From contig NW_019773847.1 in the NCBI RefSeq assembly GCF_001039355.2, positions 28,963 to 92,962 on the forward strand: a stretch of DNA of 64,000 bases, read 5' to 3'. The position numbers were made by a program, and so were the translations under genes. The DNA is from Lingula anatina. Lineage: Eukaryota > Brachiopoda > Lingulata > Lingulida > Lingulidae. A model generated the notes under the pieces. It made no database searches, was not told where the DNA came from, and saw nothing but the letters and a program-made list of their open reading frames with translations. Position 1 is the stretch's first letter. Each line of letters starts with the position of its first letter. Below, piece after piece: positions 47,126 through 59,830 of this stretch.

Positions 47126-48865
47126 TGGAACTTTACAGATTGTTTTTTATCTATAAGTCAGTCATAATTCTCCAACTGAGGTCGAATCATCCTTTTTTGC
47201 ATTTATTTAGATTCTGTTGTTCTTAAATTACGTTTAACGATAATACCTTATCATAAAGAAAATCCATTTCATCTCTTTACGTTATGTTTTTAGGCCTACA
47301 CTCTTTTTAATTAAGGACTGGGGATTTTTTTCAACACCGGTAAACGCTTTTTATTTAAATCTTGGTTCTTCACTAATTTTTCTTATTCTTTAAGAATTTT
47401 GCTACATAACGAATGATTTGAAACAGAATGAGCAGAAAGTAATTATTAAAGAAAAAAAACACATAATTCATAAGTATAGGCATTTAATATGTAACTTAAA
47501 ACATGCCACGTTTAAATCTTCGGATCTCGTTTATGTTAAGATACCGCGCTGTAGTGCAAGGTATATGCGTACTACTGTACCTATATTACTTTATATCGAC
47601 CAAAGATAAAAGAATTTATTCTCTCCCAATAATCTGAAATTAACATAATTGCATAAAAAAATGCAAACACAACTTGATGAATAAAATTCATGGAATTGAT
47701 AATAGCCGTCACCTAAAGGCAAAGAGAACGCCAGGAACTGTTTGCGAGTTCTTCATTTGCGTTTTTAAATTCATGATTGACATTCACATTCCTTCTTCTT
47801 CGTTAGGAAACATGACGAAAGGATATTTTTAGTTCAGTGTTAAACTGCAATTAATTATGGCATTAAGGGGTCTGCCAGCACATGTAGTATATCACCAATG
47901 AGAATTATACAGATGCACACACACAAGTCGTGGGCGCTCTAACCGCCTTATGAGGTCATAAAATGCGATCACGGTACCCTGTAGACTTGAAGGCATTCGA
48001 TTTAGCATTTGTTTAAATTTTCGCCAGAAAATCTCATACGGGTACCTTAATACTACGTCAGTGGCAGAAACTGGGGGTATGTGGGGGTGAGTGGGCGTGG
48101 TACCTCTTTTCCAAAACAATTCAGAAAATGGCAATCTATAAAGCAGATTTTGAGGTTTGAATGTCTATTTTCACCATTGTGAGTGAACCTCAGAACTCTC
48201 TATTTTCATTACCAGACTGGGAACGTAAATTTTTAAATTGCTAATATAAATCGTAGTATTGTCAGTGGTTTCGGATAAGATGTACCTAGGTGATTAAACG
48301 AAACACGTTGAATTAAATATCTTGCTAAGAAGAATAAATTTAATGTCTTATAGACATTGTGTACCTTTAATACACATGTTGTATTAATGTTGTCTGGTAG
48401 TTAATCATTGAGACGTGCACAGATGCACATTTCGTGCGTTAATCACCTTATGAGGTCGCGAAAGTCATCACTGGGAGTGAGCAACGTGACTTTAACTGAA
48501 ACTTATCAGCAAAGCGCCATTAGACCTGTGAACTTAAAAGAAGGTTAGGTCAGAATTTTGCACTGCTGTCCATCAGAATTAAGGTAGAGAAGTAAACACT
48601 CAAAGAAAGGCCAACTTGGACCAATCAACTTCGTGAAATATCTTAGATTTTCACAAGGCCTTGGAAATGTGGCATTTAGTAGTAGATACCAGACCCTACG
48701 TGTAAAGATACAGTGTGTTATGTACGTGTTTAACCATAGTAGAGCTAACGTGAAAATAAACCAAATTGCCTCTTGTGTGACCAGAACCATCAAGCAATGC
48801 CGAATGACGTCATAGACGCTTTAAGTACATTTTCGCGTCACCATTCCAACACAAGCGGAAAGACC
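47126..48865. other. Intergenic between the two recognition-type genes
   Basis: It holds the 3' untranslated region of the fibrinogen-related gene (probable poly(A) signal 47680-47685) and the 5' flank of the LamG-like gene. No other coding region is supported. Confidence 0.5.
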
Positions 48866-50268
48866 ATGGGAACGCTAACATCGGTCCAGATCGCAGTTCT
48901 CCTATGTTTCGAGTTCTGCCTGACAAATGCAGCTATGCCAACTGGAAACGTCCTTTCCAAACAATTGGAATTGTACGTGCTGAATCACAAACTGTCGTCT
49001 TTGAAACAACACCTCTTAGCAGAATGTTCGGGCCTGGTTCAAAAGTTCACCGGACTTAACTACCCTCCTGAGTTCGGCCGGCGGCGGAATACGGAGACTG
49101 CTTTGGATATGGAACTGAAGTTTACTGCTGCCGTCTACCGCGATCTGTCCGCGCAGTATGTACAGTGTAAAGTTGCAGCCTCAGCCCAACAAAAATCAAC
49201 AACTATATCGGTTCCCATGTCGACCAGGAAGACGACAACAGAGAGGTCAAGCACAGTACCTCCGTCTACAGCAACGACAACTGTTAAGCCGACTCCAATG
49301 ACATTTTCAGGTAAGATGGAAAACCACAAGGCAAGAAAATGACCATGAAGTGATTAGCTACATACGTACCACATTTAAAAGAAATTCGTCTTAGACTACT
49401 TGAGATTTTTTGTACATAACTCCTGATATACATTGTATAACATGCACTTCCTCTATGTCAATTAGATCTTTCACTGTAACTTGTGTAGTAAGGATAATAT
49501 GTCAAGCGTCTTTTATAAAATTCAGTGTTAAAGCTTTGAGGCTTGTTGTTAGTACTCCTTCATTTTAATAATTTTTGCATATGTGATTATAGTTTTATAT
49601 GCATTGATTCAGGCCTTCTTAATCCCCTTGGTTTCTGGGCCATGGATTCGAAGAATGGACTGAAGGACCTTAGTGGCAACGGTAATGACGGCGTGACATA
49701 TAACACCAGCTTCGCACCAGGTCCAGACGGGAAGGAGGGGGGCGCCATATTGTTTAGTGGCAATGACAGTTCTTTCGGACATATTCCAATGAGAAACACT
49801 TCCTTGTTCAATAGAAACGGTTCTGTAACCTTGATGTTTTGGCTGATGCCGACACGGTTGAGCAATTGGGAAGTGCCCTTGGCATTTGTAAACGGTTCTA
49901 AAAGAAACGAACGTAGTATTGTTTATGCGATTCACCAAAATTATATGGAAATAGATAATAAGCATATATACCATCACGAACAGTTTAATACAACCCTGAA
50001 CGAGTGGATGAGAATCGTGATACAGTATCAGCAGGCGTCAGAGCTGTTAACAGTGCGGGCTGGAGGACTGAACTCCTTTCTTACCACGGCCATTTCTATT
50101 GTGAAGCGCGGAGGAGGTTCTTTTGATACAAACTACGACCTTTACCTTGCTCGAACCAAGATAATAGCCAGTTCACTTGGCAATTTCCACGGTCGTATGT
50201 CATGCCTCCAAATATACGGAGACATTCTCACAGATGACCAGCTTAAAACTGCTTTTCGGCTGTGTTAG
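48866..50268 (+). CDS. Secreted protein with Thr-rich linker and LamG-like domain, 366 aa
   Basis: Two exons, 48866-49310 and 49613-50268, join in phase 1 and give 366 residues. The start at 48866 was chosen over an in-frame ATG 31 codons upstream because it has an ideal context (AGACCATGG) and directly begins a signal peptide (MGTLTSVQIAVLLCFEFCLTNA). Residues 27-108 are probably helical, with two Cys. Residues 109-148 are a Thr/Ser/Pro linker. Exon 2 is a concanavalin-like LamG/pentraxin-type domain: GFWAMDSKNGLKDLSGNGNDG near its start, VTLMFWLMPT in the middle and FHGRMSCLQIYGDILTDDQL at its end, with several N-glycosylation sites. Such domains bind glycans or proteins outside cells. It lies 1.7 kb after the fibrinogen-related gene, on the same strand and with the same stalk-plus-lectin-like plan. 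Poly(A) signals lie at 50298 and 50405. Confidence 0.75.
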
Positions 50269-51353
50269 AAGTTGCTCGGCAATTTTGGGGCTTGGGGAAT
50301 AAATTCCTACCGAAAGTTTCGTTTGTTCGGGGGATCGCATTGTGTAGCCTTTACTTTTGGAATACAGATGTAAACTAAAGCAATAATATTGTGAAGGGAT
50401 AGGTAATAAAACAGTGATTAAGATTTCACTATTTTACTTCCTAAAAGAAATTTAAGATATTAATAAAAACGACCTTTTACAGTCCACATAGTTGTTTTGA
50501 GATTATATATAGTGCCCTTAGACCATTTAGGTGGGTGAGTTGGTCAGTACATATTCATACATAAAGCAGACGTTTTAAATAAACATTTATCTAACATGAG
50601 CCGTGGAAGGTACATCCCCCATGCTTGCCAAGTTTTTCTTTGTTATCAGTTTAAATGTTGTTTATCATGTCATCACTTCAATTTTAATTCACAACTTTTT
50701 TTTAGCTAGTTCCAACAGCACAAAAGTGCGTATTTAATAAAACACCTCTATATATCAAGATTGACATAACAATTAAGACTCAAAACTTTGTTTTGATCAT
50801 TGAAATATTTCTAACAATAACATGTAGGCCTACACTTTCCCGAGCCATTGGCCCATTTCACATGGAAAATCACGCTGACCCTGCATAGATGCAATTAAAC
50901 ATATTGTCCAAGTTCATTTAAAGATCTAGGCCCTATCTTAATTGAATTGACCCATTTACCGGTATACTGCGAAGCAAAGAGCCTGGTCAAACAGCGCGTA
51001 GTTCAGAATGTTCGCAAATCCTAGCTTTTTGCTTTTTACTAAATTTAGGCCTACCGTTATTAGGCTATATTTATAATATTCAGATTAAAAAAACAATCGC
51101 ATTACTAAATAAAATAATAATAGGAGACTCTCTGAGCAAACTATTTTACAAACTGTTACAAACTTATTATGGTAAGGGCTCAATCAATACGGAAATCCAT
51201 CTAACTAGTAAGCATATATCTTTTACCTACTGTAATTTTTGGAATGATAAAATGTAGGCCTACATTTTGTATGGAATTTTTGGTGTTTTTACTGTATAGA
51301 AGATATTATCAAGTTTGTTGCTACCTCTAAATAGCCATGTTGTTGTGTTAAAA

Positions 51354-51388
<35 letters not shown>

Positions 51389-52164
51389 ATATATTAATAA
51401 ATAAAAACTAGCGTTAGGCCTATCTGTAAAATTAACAATTTCCTCCTGAATCATCACCATACTATATATAGGCCTATAGTAGCGGTCTATTCCAGGGGTA
51501 ATGTTTAACAGGCTTATCACATGTGCCTGCCAAGACGTACAAGATGATTGCATATCCTGGGCAACTATTTACACTGATTTTTTGGAACCTTAAATGGTCA
51601 TGTAAGTTTTAGAAAATGTGGATTCCATACATGCAATGTCTCGTCATGATCAGGCTGTGCATTCAGAAACGTATATTCTAAGAGCGTTTGTTTTGGAGGT
51701 AGCCGAAAGATGGCGCAAGTTGATAACGTTACATTTTGCACCGTGTGATTTAAAAATAGTTTTTTTTTGTGTGTCACGTTGTGTGTTTCATTTTGTTTCT
51801 TATCTTATATAAAATGTTTTGTAACGTTTAAGTTTTCCATTAAAAGTCAACTCTTGATCTGTTAATCAGCTTAAAGTTTTATATTTTGTCATATCTTGAA
51901 ATTGGTGACATCTATCGGTTGAGAAAGTTTACATAACTGAAAGCGTAAAAAGTAGGAGGCAAGAAGGTGGAATCTGCTTCAAAATACTTTTTAACAAGGC
52001 CTTGTACACTGTTTAAAGATGGTATGACTTATAATTAATGGTAAGTAGGATTTTGGGTGAAAGTTAGATTAAAAAATGAAGCGATTAAGCTTTCCATTTC
52101 GCCACCACAACTGGTTTTAAGTGGTAGAATTGCACTCAACTCGGGTGTTATTCTAAATAGCAAA
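50269..52164. other. Intergenic, rich in TAGGCCTA
   Basis: No coding region is supported. The stretch carries five of the eight TAGGCCTA palindromes in the window (50825, 51046, 51255, 51415, 51479) and an AATA microsatellite at about 51352-51391. It could include introns of the gene whose last exons are at 57225 and 57941, but no exon was found. Confidence 0.45.
51352..51391. repeat. AATA microsatellite
   Basis: About ten AAAT units. The minus-strand frame across it (repeated Leu-Phe-Ile-Tyr) is not a gene. Confidence 0.9.
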
Positions 52165-55100
52165 CTCTCATGATGTAGCCATTAGTCTATGGGCCAATGT
52201 AGACCCCCCTCCCCCCCTTAGTGATTTTCGTTCACTATGTTTTTCTGATAGCTTAGGTCCTAAGCTTTGATTTTCCGCTTGTTTGCCATTAAACTGGTGG
52301 TGGGTGTGTGTGCTACAGCCGTTGCCATGGTAACGTCTGAGATTAAAAATTGAAATTTCTGAGACCAAAAAAATATTAAATTATTCAAATGTGTTAAGTG
52401 AATGGAATTCAAAATCCTTTCAGATGTATAGTTTAAGAGCTGCACTATACTTTATGATCCTCAGAATATTCCAAGATGGCTGTAAATTCAAGATGGCGGC
52501 CAATTTTTGCTAATTTTTGAGTAATTTCAATTATTTTTCATATTTGAGTCTTGATTCAATTATTAAGGAATAAGAATGTGGGATATGCTTTGATGCGCCA
52601 GAATAGCATACAATCTCTACTTGCTACCTACAGTATTTATTTTAGATGAAACCTTTTAATTTTTTTGTAAAATCCTGAAATCCGAAATGGCGGCCAAAAT
52701 ACAAGTCGTTTAGATTCTGCTGTCCCAACTGGAAAGATGCCAGATTTATCATCAAAGTGTCATTCTTTTTACTTTGAATAGACTGAATTCAAACTTAGGA
52801 CTTTTTAAAACAATTTGCATTAAATCTGATTACATAAAGACTTTCAAAATTCAAAATGGCTGCCAATATGCTTATACACACTGGCTTAAATTGATATAAT
52901 ATATTCTTCCAACAGAATATTAAATTTAATTATCTCCAACCAACTTAGTCCCATTTGTGATTTTTGTTAACTATGATTTTCTGGTAGGTTAGGCCCTTAG
53001 CTTTTATTTTCTGCTTGTTTGCCATTAAACTGGTGGTGGGTGTGAGTAATAGAGATGTTGTCATGGTAATGTCGGGGGTTGAAAATTGATATTTTTGAGA
53101 CCAAAAATAAAAATTGAATATTTCAAATGCATTTAAAATTATGGAATTCAAAATTATACCAGATGTGTAATTTAAGAAATGTGCTATACTTTACGATCAT
53201 CAAAATGTTCCAAGATGGCAGCAAATTCAAGATGGCTGCCAATTTTTGCTCATTTTTGAATAATTATAGGTATTTTTATTTTTGAGTTTTTATTTTATTA
53301 TTAAGAAATTGCAATGCGGCATGTGTTTTGATGTTCGATAATGGCAAAAAGCCTCTGCTTTTTGCCTAAATTGCTTGTTGAAGATGAAACCTTTTAATTT
53401 TGACATAAAATCCTGAAATCCAAGGTGGCTGCCACAAAACATGTCTTTTACATACGGCTGTCCTAACTGGAAAGATGCCACATTAATCATCCCAAATTAT
53501 AGTCTTTATTACTTTAAGGTGCACTGAATATGGACCTAGGACCCTTTTCTATAAATTGTGTTAATTCAGATTGCATTATGACTATCAAAATTCAAAATGG
53601 CCGCCAATTTGCTTAAACATGAAATGATATAATACATTATTCCAATACAAAATAAAATTTAACAAACTCAAGCTAGCTCAGCCCTATTAGCAATTTTTAT
53701 TTACTATGATTTTCTGATAGCTTAGGCCCTAAGTTAAAATATTCTGCTTGTTTGTCATGTAATAGGTGATAGGTGTGACAGATTCAGCTGTTGCCATAGT
53801 AACACAGGGGTTTTAGAATTACAATTTCTGAGACCTTTAAATCGCCATGTATTTCAAATATATGAACTCGATGTATTGTAAACTTAAAAAAAAATTATAT
53901 TTGGACCTCAGTTATTAATAAAATCATATGAAAAAATAATCATAGTTAAATTGCCAAAATGGCAGCCAATCCAAGATGGTGACAGATTTATGTTAATTTT
54001 CTTCTTATTTCTGAAAGTAGATTTTTGTAAACTTTGAAAGCAGCATTGGAATTGAAAAATGTTAGGTTTTTGGATATGCTGATATGAAAAGAATTGCATA
54101 ATTACTGTTTACAATGATTGTTACTCCTATATCCTCCTTTTTAAGTGTAATAAAACCTGAAATCCATGGTGGCCATTACAAAACATCGTTTATACATATT
54201 GCTGTGCTGACAGAATATATGTTATATTTTCGTTTCAAATGCCTCTTTTGCTCTTTCTGATAAACTGAATTAACCTATTAGGCTATTATCTAAATATAAA
54301 TCATTTCTGTTCCTTATGATTTCACTGGCAATTAATTTGCAAAAGATTTTCGGCCAAATTATATTTACTTGGCCATTCCAAAATTCATCATGGCCACAAA
54401 TGGCCATGACAGTGCAGATATGAATTTTGCTGCAATAATATTAAACAGTGCAAGAAACAAATAATTCTAAAATTTGTGCAGTTAATTACAATCAAATATG
54501 TCCTTTCAACACTGCTTTCACGGAAACACTTGTCCATATTTAGTTAAATATTTGGGATTAAGGTTTTTTGGAAATGGATGAAATATCTTGGCTGCAGTCT
54601 TTTTTAATGAAGAATGTTCACTGGAAAGGCAATTAAGATTTGCTGTTACCTTTGAAACCCATTTTTTGTTACGATCTAAGATGGTGTTCATGTATATGAA
54701 AAAAATGGAATAAAACATTTACATGTATGTACCAGCTTCAAACTGCTAGAAAGGTAAAATTATATCCACGTTTTGGAAAAATCAATATATCCACTAACTT
54801 CAATTGAATATATAATTTAATTTTTTATAATACTTTACTTAAAATATAATTGTATAGAAATGCAAAATCACCATGTATATTTGCAAACTAGTTGCCTTCT
54901 ACTCAAAATCAGACTATTTTGTGTTATTCAACTTGCCCAATAGATGGTAAGAGGTGATCAAATAATTTCAGCCATCTACCACATGATAATTTAAATACTT
55001 GTAGACCATATTAAGTTATTACAAATGTTCACGATCTTGGCTTCATATTATTTAAATTCAATACATCAAAAGGTAATAACAAAAGAATAAATACAGATAG

Positions 55101-56850
55101 AAAGAAGGCAAATTTGGAGAAAAATGTACAATATTTAAAGTTAGGACAGCAATATGTACCAAAGTAAATCACCCAGGATTTGTTGGGGCCATTTTGATTT
55201 CAAGTTTTTTTTTGTTCTTAAAATGATAATTATAGGAATAACAAACACTATAAGCAGTAAATAAAGACTAAATACCATATGGACATCAAAACACTTAACA
55301 TTTCTCGATCCCATTAAATTTATTAAATTTTCAACATTAGTTACTAAAAGTAGAAACGGGTTTAGAAATCAGCTTAAATTGGCCGCAATTTTGATATTGC
55401 TGCCATCTTGAAAAAAATCACACCATCTTGGATATTCAAAGAAATTTTTGCCATTATATCACAAATACAGATGTCTCCATATTTTAAATAAGTTTACATT
55501 ATTGTTGAAGTTTTTTAATATATGTGGAATGTATGAAATTTTCTTAGTCTCAGAAATGTCAATTTCGAACGCCTTTGTTAGTATGGCAATGGCTGGGTTA
55601 ATAGAACAGAAAACAAGCAGAAAATGGGATCTTAGGATGTAAGCTATATATAATAGTAAATAAAAGTCGCTAAAGGGGGATGGGGGGTTCAGGTTAATAA
55701 AATCAATCTAAATAACATTCTTTTGGAATATAACTTTCTATCAATTTTTTTAGCAAGAGTGTATCATTTTGACCATAAATATATAGTCCCCTATACTCAC
55801 TGACAGCCATTTCTTTCAAATGCGACAGAATACATTAGTATTTAAACTATTCTTTTCCATGTCAAATGTGAGTGATTAGCATGTACATGAAACTTTGTGT
55901 GATTTCTTAGGTCAAATGTGAGTGACTTGCATTTATTGGGGGGTATTATAGGTCTTTTATCTAGTCTAGGTTATTGTTGACCATTTGATCTTTCTTTTTT
56001 TTAATCATTTTACATGACCACATATCTAGTAGTGATGAGCACTATTAAAACATGAGTACTCATCCAAACTTAAGATGAAATTAGGAATATTGCTGTCATA
56101 TTTTAGTCTACTGGTTAAAAAGATGTAATTTCACGATCATTGGCGGCCATTTTGAATTTTGAAAGCCATACTGTAATCCAAATTAAGTCAAGTAATTGAA
56201 AAGGGTTCTGTTTTCATATTCAGTACACCAAAAGTAATGAAGAACATAATTTGGGATGATAAATCTGTCATATTTCCAGACAGGACAGCTACATGTAAAA
56301 GACTTGTTTTGTGGCAGTCATGTTGGATTTCAGGATTTTTCATCTCAATAAAAAGATTGCACCTTAAACAAACATTACAGGCAGAAAGTAGAGATTCCAT
56401 GCTACACTGGTGCATCAAAATATCTCAGATATTGCTATCCTTTGATAATTAAATAAGAATTAAAAAATTAAAAATTTTCAAAATTTCTTAAAAAACAGCA
56501 AAAATTGGCCGCCATCTTGGATTTGCCGCCATCTTGGAAAATTTCGTTAATTGTTAAGTATAGGGCACTTCTTAGACTACTCGTCTGGAATGATTTTGAA
56601 TTCAATTTAGTTAATGTATTTGAAATATTTTAGATTTTGTTAGTCACAGAAATTTCAATTTTTAACCCATGTGTTACCATGGCAACGGCTGTAGCACACA
56701 CACCCACCACCAGTTTAATGGCAAACAAGCAGAAAATAAAAGCTAAGGACCTAAGCTATCAGAAAAACATAGTGAACGAAAATCACTAAGGGGGGGGAGG
56801 GTTTCGGTATTTGGCCCACGGACTACATTGTTATGAGTCAGCAAAATGAC
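52165..56850. mobile_element. Large foldback element of diverged 745-bp units
   Basis: The left edge (about 52165-52700) is the reverse complement of the right edge (about 56300-56850), including the C-run, the 40-odd bases around TTTTTCTGATAGCTTAGGTCC, and GCTTGTTTGCCATTAAACTG. The left arm holds three direct units whose heads lie near 52215, 52955 and 53690. The right arm holds inverted units whose heads lie near 56790 and 55675. Each unit carries the same ordered blocks: head, GTTGCCATGGTAAC-type palindrome, paired AAGATGGC motifs, CCTGAAATCC-x-ATGGC, and TTCAAAATGGCNGCC. No transposase frame is seen. The arms are diverged inside and best conserved at the ends. It may be a non-autonomous foldback transposon or an inverted satellite block. 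Confidence 0.75.
52321..52334. promoter_or_regulatory. RFX-type X-box motif in the foldback element
   Basis: GTTGCCATGGTAAC fits the palindromic RFX consensus. The mate in the right arm is GTTACCATGGCAAC at 56673-56686. Weaker versions lie at 53057-53070, 53790-53803 and 55577-55590. The motif match is seen; binding is not shown. Confidence 0.5.
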
Positions 56851-57224
56851 AAAACCAAAAACTTCCAAGAGATTCAAGACAGGAATAACTGAAATATGAC
56901 TTTTTCACAGCACAAACTTACAAACCTATGACTAAACCCATTGGTTAGTCCTTGATTTAAAATATCTACAGACTACAGGATATTTTTAAAATTTAATTTC
57001 TCTGAAGATTTCAATTGTGATACTGAAAATTAGAATTTAGGGCCCGATAACTGGTTCATAGGTAGTAGCTCTACTCAATATTTTTTGATAGGGGAGGCCG
57101 TGGTGATGCAGGAAAAATTACTGAAATTTTCAGAAAATTGCATTAAAAAAATCTACGTTTATTATTTAATTGTTCCAAACTCACACTGGTAACATATAAC
57201 ACAAACTTTCACCTGTATTTCCAG

Positions 57225-58047
57225 CTTGCAGCTACGTGGCAGACAAAATCCGCCACAGCTGTAAGTCAAAGCAGGAGAGAGAGGAGGCGGAGGAGGTGAA
57301 AGGCATTGGACAGAGACAGTGTGTCATCAGTAAATATGCTGAAGACAAAAGTTCTGGAGGTGAGAGGCCAGTTTTACAATTGTCATTTAGACTGAAAATG
57401 AGATTTAAGTTTTATATAAAAGTATCGTTCAACTTTGACCCTAGATAAATCTGTGTTATACCAGTTTTGAAATTGAAGTTTGGCACCTGTTTTACACAAG
57501 AAAGACATGGCCACAGTGTCAGAGCAATAGTGAATAAAAGTGAATGGTTTGATTCATCGAGTTGTTTTGTATCATATTTTTTGACCTGGAAGTAACTATG
57601 TCTCAACCTTATCAAAAAGTGGGAGGGGGGGTGACACAAAAATGAAAACAGAGAGAGAGAGGAGAGGAGCAAAGAGAAAGAGAGTAGAAAGATAGTAACA
57701 TTGGGGTTGAGGTAGGGGTCAAGTAGATAAGATGGGCATCAAAATTACTTAGAAAACCTAATAAAAAAAGATCTTGTGCGAAACATGGGTCCTGCAATTG
57801 AATTAGAATTCTCTTTTCTCATTTGCAATGATCCCAATTACTTTGTCAAAAGAAAATTTAAGAATCTGTTTCCCTGTAGAGTTGTTAGGCTGTTGTTGAA
57901 TGCTGCCAGTACCATATTTACAAATAGTTTGTATTTCCAGAGCATTATGGACCAACAGCAAATGGGTATTATGACTCCCCGAAGCAGCCGATAGCACCTG
58001 AGCCATATACCTACAACCAAACTCAGTGCAACACCAGGAGTGGATGA
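57225..58047 (+). CDS. Last two exons of an unidentified gene
   Basis: Exon 57225-57359 (acceptor ATTTCCAG, donor G|GTGAGA) and exon 57941-58047 (acceptor ATTTCCAG, stop TGA at 58045) join in phase 1. They code a C-terminal segment of about 80 residues. It starts CSYVADKIRHSCKSKQ, passes through a charged, probably helical stretch (EREEAEEVKGIGQRQC), and ends in a Tyr/Pro-rich tail (GPTANGYYDSPKQPIAPE..., QCNTRSG). The spacing C-x10-C and a third Cys 19 residues later are the only fixed features. I do not recognise the family. The exon starts with two bases of a split codon, so coding exons exist upstream, but none was found between the LamG-like gene and here; the foldback element would lie in an intron of this gene. 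The tail could be cytoplasmic. Confidence 0.55.
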
Positions 58048-59165
58048 CGATAAAGATGACAGGGAGACAGCTTGGGTGATGGATGGAGGGAAGGAGAAAA
58101 CAGACTGACTGGAAAAAAGCACAATTTTATTGATTTATATTATTGTGATTAGATGTTTATTTATTTATTTAATGCTAATTTATGAAATAGAAGTAAAATT
58201 TGTTTATTGATTTATGTGATAAAATGTGAAAGACTATATGCGGCTGTTTGAGATATAAACACCAAATTTTCAAAGCCTATGTCATGGCTGAAGTGGTCTT
58301 TTCACCTTCATTTGTGATATTATTTACCATGTCTGATAACTTCCTCCCCATATGTATTAAAACCCTGGCTGTTGCTCTGTCATAAAAGAAATAGGTCTTT
58401 ATAAGAACACAAGCCATTCCTCTTATTTTGGCTGCATACCAACACTCATGGACTCCTTAGACAGTTTATCTCGTGCCAGAAACTAAAAGCTGATGATGTT
58501 AAAGTTGTGTCTCATTTGTTATTTCACTCTTTTCTCCTACCAAGTTTGGAACCGTTGTATGACAGTGGAGCCTTAAAGCCAGGTTAGCCACCTACAGCAG
58601 GCTCAGCTCGATAATTTACGGTGTCCATTTTGGTTGTGAGAAGACTGATTTATAATTATGAGAAAAATATTTCATGAATAGAGGTCTTGTATACAGTTTT
58701 TACCTAGCAAGTTTTTTTATTTGAAAGAAGGTATTTTAATATTGGTCTTTGAATTATTGAGTTTCTCAGGTGTACTTGATATCCTAGTTTACCTTCCACA
58801 TTGGAATTTTCTCAGGAGTTTGTGGTTCATGTGACTATGTATATAAGGTAGAAAATGTAACTTCATGATCAGGATATAATATTGTTAACTTTTTAAGTTA
58901 TGCAAGTGCACTTCAGCATATCAGTGAAATTGCAACAGTGAATATATTTTGGATGTAGTCACTTGAATAATCTGGATCTTAGACTACGAAAAGAAGTCAT
59001 TCAGAATTGTGTGGGAAGGTGCTCCGCAAAATTTGAATACATACACGTACTTAAATTATATGTTGTGTTACTTGTATTTCCCCTCTTTTTAGAGACTTTT
59101 ATATATATATCTCCTTGTCATCGTATTTTGTGATATAAAGTTCTTGTAATAAATATATATTATCA
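58048..59165 (+). other. 3' UTR of the unidentified gene
   Basis: AT-rich sequence without coding. AATAAA at 59148-59153, followed by a T/G-rich stretch (TGTTGTTTTTATTTT), is the probable poly(A) signal. Confidence 0.5.
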
Positions 59166-59830
59166 ATCACTGTTGTTTTTATTTTAACTTATTTTCGTCC
59201 AGTAACTCAGAACTCTTTGATACTTTTTTTACTCTGTGTTATGACTAAGGTGGAATGAATATCTGCATTTTTTTTCTTTTTAATGGTTTCCATCTTATCC
59301 CATCCTCAGCAAAGTTTGGTGGGTCCTGTGTAGGACAAGCTGTCATTTAAGATATTCATTCAATACTAAGTACCCTGCAAAATTTATAAAAGGAAAAACA
59401 CACTCATATTATTAATGAAGTATTTTCGTGTTTATTTAATCTTACGAAAGGTTCCAAATTACATTTTTTGATGCAATGCACACTTTTCCTATAAATATAC
59501 TTGATTACTCACAATGCACAGCTGAGGCCGGCTGATGCAATGGGGTCATTTTAGGGAGCATAAATTATATCATTATTTTTTTTCTTTGATAACTTCCATA
59601 TTCAGCTTAAGTCATGCTGACATACATAGTGTACTTATATTTTTAAAAGACTGATTGGCTGATTATAAAATAATGAAATGCATTATATGGGTTTAACACA
59701 TTTTACTGTTGAAATTCTTAAAACAATTAACTGTCCCTTGTGCTTAATTTTAGACATGCGCAGTTAGACTTCCTGTTCATGCCGGTGGAATCGCGACAGA
59801 CGAGCTTTCCTCCACATATTTTCAAGAAAA
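59166..59830 (+). promoter_or_regulatory. Promoter and leader of the seryl-tRNA synthetase gene
   Basis: No coding sequence lies between the poly(A) signal of the previous gene and the start at 59831. An NRF1-like half site CATGCGCA (59755-59762) and an ETS-type ACTTCCTG (59768-59775) lie 55-75 bases before the ATG, and there is no TATA box near them. This fits a housekeeping promoter. Confidence 0.45.

Noticed and set aside
51260-51553. 97-codon minus-strand frame with Leu-Phe-Ile-Tyr repeats
   Set aside because: Produced by the AATA microsatellite.
57731-58006. Continuation of the plus-strand frame 57776-57994 as a separate small gene
   Set aside because: It overlaps the last exon of the unidentified gene in another frame and runs through its intron and acceptor.
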